From: an uncultured Oscillospiraceae bacterium
GTDB lineage: Bacteria > Bacillota > Clostridia > Oscillospirales > Acutalibacteraceae
DNA: 9,333 nucleotides
Assembly (NCBI GenBank): GCA_900547275.1
Contig: URGA01000074.1
Location: 1-9,333 of the forward strand
Reading direction: 5' to 3'
A model generated the notes under the pieces. That model ran no database searches. It had not been told where the DNA came from and saw only the letters and a program-made list of their open reading frames with translations. Shown one piece after another: positions 5,524-9,333 of this stretch; within the stretch, counting starts at the first letter, position 1, and each line of letters opens with the position of its first letter. Both the position numbers and the translations under genes were made by a program.

Positions 5524-5552
5524 ATGTTAGCACTGACTAACTCATTTGTCAA
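5524..5552 (-). promoter_or_regulatory. Promoter of the feo operon
   Basis: On the minus strand a consensus -35 TTGACA (5552-5547) is followed after exactly 17 bp by TAACAT (5529-5524), a four-of-six -10 element. The predicted start is near 5517, giving a leader of about 67 nt. Box 3 sits inside this promoter and box 2 immediately after the start, which strongly suggests repression. Confidence 0.7.
5526..5541. promoter_or_regulatory. DtxR-type box 3, over the feoA1 promoter
   Basis: GTTAG (5526-5530), a 6-bp spacer CACTGA and CTAAC (5537-5541). It covers part of the -10 element and most of the spacer of the feoA1 promoter, the classic place for a metal-dependent repressor. The divergent DtxR-family gene starts 167 bp away. 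Confidence 0.7.
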
Positions 5553-5642
5553 GACATAATTGTAAAAAAATTCAAGACTTTTTCACTTTTCTTTTTAATA
5601 TTTTATATGACGAAGCATTACCGTTTAAGAAGTACTTTTTAC

Positions 5643-5671
5643 TTGAAGAAAATATAAAATTGGTGTATACT
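5643..5671 (+). promoter_or_regulatory. Promoter of the DtxR-family gene
   Basis: A -35 TTGAAG (5643-5648), a 17-bp AT-rich spacer and a -10 TATACT (5666-5671) predict a start near 5678, about 30 nt before the ATG at 5708. No GTTAG-N6-CTAAC box overlaps it; the nearest box is about 100 bp upstream. The regulator gene may therefore not be strongly autoregulated. Confidence 0.6.
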
Positions 5672-5707
5672 AAATTTAATAACCCTAAAAACAAGGACGG
5701 TGATAAA

Positions 5708-6070
5708 ATGAAAATTCAGGAATCGGCGGAAAACTATCTTGAGACAATTCTCATTCTTCAAAACCGAAACGGCGAAGTCCGTTCAATCGATATTGCAAAC
5801 GAACTTGACTATTCAAAGCCAAGCGTCAGCGTTGCCATGAAGCACCTAAGAGAAAACGGATTTATTGAAACTGACGTTAACGGCTTTATCACCCTGCTTG
5901 AACCCGGGCGCGAGATTGCTGAAAGAATTTACGAGCGCCACACATTCCTTTCCACATGGCTGACGTCCCTCGGTGTTGATAAATCTGTTGCCGCAGAGGA
6001 CGCGTGCAGAATTGAGCACGTAATAAGCGCGGAAAGTTTTGAAGCAATAAAAAAGAGCGCGGGCAAATGA
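5708..6070 (+). CDS. DtxR-family iron-dependent transcriptional regulator
   Basis: A 120-residue metal-dependent repressor. The N-terminal winged helix (about 1-64) has ESAENYLETIL (5-15) and the recognition region YSKPSVSVAMKHL (35-47), followed by GFIETDVNGFITL (51-63). The C-terminal dimerisation/metal domain holds H78 (in YERH) and ACRIEHVIS (99-107). Against DtxR, Cys100, Glu103 and His104 fit the primary-site Cys102, Glu105 and His106, while the Met10 equivalent appears to be Asn9 and His98 seems replaced by Ala96. A Cys rather than the MntR Glu suggests iron over manganese sensing; this is inference. There is no C-terminal SH3-like domain. The ATG at 5708 is chosen because AAGGA lies just upstream; the open frame back to a TTG at 5546 crosses the promoter and is not credible. 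It is divergent from feo, which it probably represses. Confidence 0.9.
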   Translation: MKIQESAENYLETILILQNRNGEVRSIDIANELDYSKPSVSVAMKHLRENGFIETDVNGFITLLEPGREIAERIYERHTFLSTWLTSLGVDKSVAAEDACRIEHVISAESFEAIKKSAGK

Positions 6071-6110
6071 CGACTGCGCATAAAAAACTTAATATCTTTA
6101 AACAATAAAG

Positions 6111-6154
6111 AAAACGCTTTCACCGCTGAAATCAGCGAATGAAAGCGTTTTTTG
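6111..6154. terminator. Bidirectional terminator between the DtxR gene and the iol operon
   Basis: A 12-bp outer stem, AAAACGCTTTCA (6111-6122) with TGAAAGCGTTTT (6140-6151), encloses a second 6-bp stem CGCTGA/TCAGCG (6124-6137). It runs into TTTTTT on the plus strand and TTTTCTTT on the minus strand. It lies 40 nt after the DtxR-family stop codon and about 20 nt after the iolE stop codon, so it serves both convergent units. Confidence 0.85.
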
Positions 6155-6171
6155 TTTATTGAACCGCCGAA

Positions 6172-7071
6172 TTAAAGTCCGGCTTTTTCACGGATATATT
6201 TTCTTGCCTTAACAGCGTATTCAAAGGGATTAGCCTTTGCGGGATCCTGCTCAGCCTCAACGACTACCCAGCCCTCATAATTATTCTCGTCAAGAATATC
6301 AAAAATAGGCTGGAAATCAACGTCGCCGTCACCTGGCACGGTAAACACACCTGCACGAACAGCGTCAAGGAAGCTCATATGATTAGGTACAACCTGGTTG
6401 TTGTAAACATCCATACGAACGTCTTTAAGATGAACGTGCTTAACTCTGTTAACATATTTTTTAAGCACCGGAACAGGGTCAATACCGGCAAATGTAAGAT
6501 GACCGCTGTCAAACAGAAGGTAAACGAGTTCCGGATCTGTCATTTCCATGAGTTTGTCAATTTCTTCCGCGGTCTGAACGCCTGTTCCCATATGATGGTG
6601 AACGGTAAAATACATACCCTTTGATCTGGCATATGCGCCCATTTCGTTGAAGCCCTTAACTACTGTTGCCCACTGTTCTTCAGTATAAACAGGCTTTTCG
6701 TCAAGGATAGATTTATCAAGACAGCCCTGAATAGAATTGCCCTGCTCTGACGCACCGATAACCTTGGCGCCCAGAGCGTAAAGCTTATCACAGTGAGCCT
6801 TGAAAGCCTCGATGGTTTCTTCATAAGGCTTGCTTGTAAGATAAGAAGAAAACCAAGCGTTGCAGATCTGAAGTCCTCTGATATCAAGATACTTTTTCAG
6901 TACCGCCGGGTCAGAGGGATATTTGTTGCCGATCTCAGAGCCTTTGAAACCCGCAAGAGCCATCTCGCTGATGCACTGTTCAAAGGTGTTTTCTGCGCCA
7001 AGATCCGGCATATCGTCATTTGTCCAGCCAATAGGAGCAATGGCAAGTTTTACTTTATCGGGATTGAGCAT
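6172..7071 (-). CDS. iolE: Myo-inosose-2 dehydratase
   Basis: A 299-residue TIM-barrel enzyme of the xylose isomerase-like family. It dehydrates 2-keto-myo-inositol to 3D-(3,5/4)-trihydroxycyclohexane-1,2-dione, the second step of inositol breakdown (EC 4.2.1.44), in the cytoplasm. Length matches IolE (about 297 aa). Visible landmarks are the N-terminal IAPIGWTNDDMPDLG (11-25), Glu46 in KGSEIG, TVHHHMGTGVQT (156-167), LLFDSGHL (185-192), HVHLKDVR (212-219), PGDGDVDF (246-253) and VVVEAEQDP (269-277); these supply the acidic and histidine metal ligands expected of the fold. AAGGAG lies 7 nt before the ATG and overlaps the TAA stop of iolD, indicating translational coupling. It is the last gene of the operon, followed by a terminator. 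Confidence 0.95.
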   Translation of the reverse strand: MLNPDKVKLAIAPIGWTNDDMPDLGAENTFEQCISEMALAGFKGSEIGNKYPSDPAVLKKYLDIRGLQICNAWFSSYLTSKPYEETIEAFKAHCDKLYALGAKVIGASEQGNSIQGCLDKSILDEKPVYTEEQWATVVKGFNEMGAYARSKGMYFTVHHHMGTGVQTAEEIDKLMEMTDPELVYLLFDSGHLTFAGIDPVPVLKKYVNRVKHVHLKDVRMDVYNNQVVPNHMSFLDAVRAGVFTVPGDGDVDFQPIFDILDENNYEGWVVVEAEQDPAKANPFEYAVKARKYIREKAGL

Positions 7072-7082
7072 TTCAGTTCTCC

Positions 7083-8936
7083 TTAATAGTCAAATGTATT
7101 TTTAATATGCGCCTGCATATCTTCATAAGCGGCCGCAACGGTCTCGCTCTCAGATACTTCCGCAACGCCTACTCGCCACCAGCTCTCAAAGCCGGGAGTC
7201 ATTGTCTTGGGAAGCACTTTGATATCAAACAGGCAAGCTCTGTCCTGCTTCTTTGCGTCTTCAAGAGCCGCGCGCAGTTCGTCAGAAGTGCGGCAGGTAT
7301 AAGCCTTTGCGCCGTAGCCCTCTGCAATCTTGGCGAAATCTACGTCGATTTCTTCGCCGTCAAGCATACCTGTAACAGGATTTCTTGAGCGGAAAACAGT
7401 ACCGAAAGTAGGAGTACCCTGGTTGTTCTGAAGATTTTCAATACATCCCCAGCCCATATTGTCAAACAGGCATACGTTGATTTTCAGCCCTTCCTGCAAA
7501 GCAGTATACAGTTCGCTGTGACCCATAAGGAATGAACCGTCGCCGCAGAAAGTATATACTTCCTTATCGGGGCAAGCCATTTTAACACCGAGGGCGCCGT
7601 TTACTTCGTAGCCCATGTTGGAATAGCCGTATTCCATATGGTAAGTGCCTCTGTTCTTGGGGCGGAACAGGCGCTGCATATCACCGGGAAGAGAACCTGC
7701 GGAACCTACTGCGATTGCATCGTCATCCATAAATGAGTTTATTATGCCGAGAGCAAGGGTTTGGTTAAGTCCGCCGGGAAGTTCTGTTGAATAATACTCG
7801 TCAACGATTGCGTCCCACTCTTTCTTAGCGGCTTCGATTTCACCGCTGTAAGCAGTCTTGTAGCCCTCAAGAGCAGTCTGCAAAGCAGTAATTGTCTCTT
7901 TTGCGTCAGCAACGATAGCTTCAGCGTCCATCTTATATGCGTCAAAAGGACAAACATTGATACCGAGAACTTTTCTGTTCTCGTTGAACAGCCACTTTGA
8001 CGAAGTTGTAAAGTCAGTAAAGCGGGTGCCCACGCCGATAACAAGGTCAGCATCACGTGCAATAACGTTTGCGGCTTTACCGCCTGTTACACCGATACCG
8101 CCCAGATTGAGAGGATGTTTCCAATCAATAAGGCCTTTTCCTGCCTGAGTTTCGGCAATCGGGATATTATATGTTTCAGCCAGTTTCTGAAGTTCAGCCT
8201 CAGCACCGCTGTAACGAACACCGCCGCCGCAGACAATAATCGGCTTTTTGGCGCTTCTGATAAGTTCTTCAGCGCGCTTAAGCTGAGAAGCGGAAACAGG
8301 ACGTCTGTCCATATGCCAAACACGCTTAGCCAGGAAATGCTCGGGGTAATCGTAAGCTTCGCCCTCAACGTCCTGGGGCATAGCAAGGCATACTGCGCCG
8401 GTATCTGCCGGGTCGGTAAGAACACGCATTGCGTTTATGCAGGCTGTCATAAGCTGCTCCGGGCGCAGAATACGGTCAAAATAATGGCAAACACCTTTAA
8501 AAGCGTCAGTAACAGTTCTGCCGTAGTTATCGAAAAACTCTGCTTGCTGGAGAACCGGGTCGGGCTGACGGCAGGCAAATGTGTCGCCTGGGAGAACGAG
8601 AAGCGGAATTCTGTTGGCAGTGGCGCAGCCGCAGGCTGTTACCATATTGGTAGCGCCGGGGCCGATTGATGATACGCATGGAATAATCGCCTTGCGGTCC
8701 ATCTGCTTTGCATAAGCAACAGCGGCAAGAGCCATATTCTGCTCGTTTTTACCCTGGTAAAATTTAAGATCGTGACCGCCCTGTTCAAGCGCCTGGCCGA
8801 CACCTACTACACAGCCGTGGCCGAAAATGCCGAAAATGCCGCTGACAAATTTTGTCTCAACGCCGTCACATTCTATGTATTGATTGTCAAGGAACTTAAC
8901 CAGTGCCTGTGACATAGTCAATCTTGTTCGTTTCAT
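7083..8936 (-). CDS. iolD: 3D-(3,5/4)-trihydroxycyclohexane-1,2-dione hydrolase
   Basis: A 617-residue thiamine diphosphate-dependent enzyme of the acetolactate synthase fold. It hydrolytically opens the ring of the diketone made by IolE to give 5-deoxy-glucuronate (EC 3.7.1.22). The order is an N-terminal Pyr domain with the ThDP-activating glutamate Glu65 (in GKNEQNMA), a central domain (about 217-350; GGGVRYSG at 237-244) and a C-terminal PP domain with the ThDP/Mg2+ motif GDGSFLMGHSEL (465-476) closing at FDN (491-493). Length is close to characterised IolD (about 637 aa). The start MKRTRLTMSQALVKFL is kept although the AAGGGA site is about 11-12 nt upstream; the internal ATG at codon 8 has no ribosome binding site. 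The gap to iolG is 23 nt, and iolE follows 11 nt after the stop codon. Confidence 0.96.
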   Translation of the reverse strand: MKRTRLTMSQALVKFLDNQYIECDGVETKFVSGIFGIFGHGCVVGVGQALEQGGHDLKFYQGKNEQNMALAAVAYAKQMDRKAIIPCVSSIGPGATNMVTACGCATANRIPLLVLPGDTFACRQPDPVLQQAEFFDNYGRTVTDAFKGVCHYFDRILRPEQLMTACINAMRVLTDPADTGAVCLAMPQDVEGEAYDYPEHFLAKRVWHMDRRPVSASQLKRAEELIRSAKKPIIVCGGGVRYSGAEAELQKLAETYNIPIAETQAGKGLIDWKHPLNLGGIGVTGGKAANVIARDADLVIGVGTRFTDFTTSSKWLFNENRKVLGINVCPFDAYKMDAEAIVADAKETITALQTALEGYKTAYSGEIEAAKKEWDAIVDEYYSTELPGGLNQTLALGIINSFMDDDAIAVGSAGSLPGDMQRLFRPKNRGTYHMEYGYSNMGYEVNGALGVKMACPDKEVYTFCGDGSFLMGHSELYTALQEGLKINVCLFDNMGWGCIENLQNNQGTPTFGTVFRSRNPVTGMLDGEEIDVDFAKIAEGYGAKAYTCRTSDELRAALEDAKKQDRACLFDIKVLPKTMTPGFESWWRVGVAEVSESETVAAAYEDMQAHIKNTFDY

Positions 8937-8959
8937 TCTAAAAACAGTCCCTTACAAAA

Positions 8960-9333
8960 TTATTCTTCAATCTCAGATAGCTTAACCGGACGGTGCTCAG
9001 CCAGAGACTTCTTGGCGGCAAGACCCAAGCGAAGAGCCTCAAGTCCGTCGTTAACGGTGGTCTTTGTATCCTCACCGTTCTGAACGCAGTTGATAAACTC
9101 TGTCATTTCGTCGGTGAAAGACTGCATGTATCTTTCAAGGAAGAAATAAAGAGGTTTATCGGTAACCTTACCGTTTTCGTCAATAAGAGAAACGTTTGTG
9201 GGAGTGTCATTTGCGGCAGAAGCCTGAGCTTTTGAACCGAACACTTCAAGACGCTGGTCATAACCGTATGAAGCCTTGCGGCAGTTATCGATGACGCCGA
9301 TAGCACCGTTTTTAAATTTCAGTGATACGAGAG
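8960..9333 (-). CDS. iolG: Myo-inositol 2-dehydrogenase, C-terminal part
   Basis: The last 124 residues or so of a Gfo/Idh/MocA-family dehydrogenase; the N-terminus with the NAD-binding Rossmann fold lies beyond the right edge. The reading frame is open to position 9333. The visible part includes FKNGAIGVIDNCRKASYGYD, then QRLEVFGSKAQASA, then DKPLYFFLERYMQSF and a closing GLEALRLGLAAKKSL. The YGYDQR-x-EVFGS block and the PLYFFLERY block are characteristic of IolG, which oxidises myo-inositol to 2-keto-myo-inositol with NAD+ (EC 1.1.1.18). Being directly upstream of iolD and iolE on the same strand fits. A methionine at 9244 within the frame is internal and not a start. Confidence 0.92.
   Translation of the reverse strand, partial: LVSLKFKNGAIGVIDNCRKASYGYDQRLEVFGSKAQASAANDTPTNVSLIDENGKVTDKPLYFFLERYMQSFTDEMTEFINCVQNGEDTKTTVNDGLEALRLGLAAKKSLAEHRPVKLSEIEE

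Noticed and set aside
5546..5707. N-terminal extension of the DtxR-family frame back to a TTG codon at 5546
   Set aside because: It crosses the predicted promoter at 5643-5671, has no ribosome binding site and gives residues unlike the family; the ATG at 5708 has AAGGA and the conserved N-terminus.
7957..8425. Other open frames opposite or shifted within iolD and iolE
   Set aside because: They are shadows of the conserved coding frames, without ribosome binding sites or recognisable domains.
8115..8669. A 184-codon open frame on the plus strand opposite iolD
   Set aside because: It lies wholly antisense to a clearly conserved ThDP enzyme, has no family signature, and open antisense frames are common opposite biased codon use.

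Overview
The window looks like chromosomal DNA of a low-to-mid GC, Gram-positive, probably anaerobic and spore-forming Firmicute (class Clostridia; a gut Oscillospirales-like organism is a reasonable guess). The reasons are the strong AGGAGG-type ribosome binding sites, TTGACA/TATAAT-like promoters, a YtvI-like sporulation membrane protein, a clostridial-style feoA-feoA-feoB cluster ending in a tiny Cys-rich membrane protein, and an iolG-iolD-iolE cluster. No mobile element, CRISPR array, tRNA or rRNA was seen. The taxonomic placement is inference.

Layout, left to right. (1) Positions 1-68 (-): the first 22 codons of a probable ACT-domain (PheB-like) protein, with its promoter and leader. (2) 263-1411 (+): an AI-2E/PerM-family permease, most like sporulation protein YtvI, ending in a strong hairpin terminator. 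(3) 1479-1850 (-): an unrecognised exported 123-aa protein, divergent from (4) 1944-2156 (+): a 70-aa single-domain XRE repressor-like protein. Their 93-bp intergenic region carries two dyads, one inside the spacer of each facing promoter. (5) 2246-5450 (-): a ferrous iron uptake operon, feoA1-feoA2-feoB-small Cys-rich membrane protein. (6) 5708-6070 (+): a DtxR-family metal-dependent repressor, divergent from feo. (7) 6172-9333 (-): the 3' end of a myo-inositol catabolic operon, iolG (partial)-iolD-iolE.

Transcription units strictly alternate in strand, so each convergent pair shares one hairpin and each divergent pair shares one regulatory region. The best regulatory observation is a 16-bp palindrome, GTTAG-N6-CTAAC, present three times. 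Two copies lie 25 bp apart over the feoA1 promoter and transcription start, next to the divergent DtxR gene. The third lies between feoA2 and feoB. This predicts an iron-responsive circuit in which the DtxR-type protein represses the neighbouring feo genes. FeoA helps FeoB, FeoB imports Fe2+ using its cytoplasmic GTPase domain, and the Cys-rich peptide may accept metal or stabilise the complex.

The inositol genes encode consecutive steps: IolG oxidises myo-inositol to 2-keto-myo-inositol, IolE dehydrates it, and IolD hydrolytically opens the ring of the resulting dione. Nothing in the sequence links them to the iron genes. The least explained part is the exported protein/XRE pair with its mirrored promoter-operator region. 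It looks like a small self-contained regulated module whose output is unknown.
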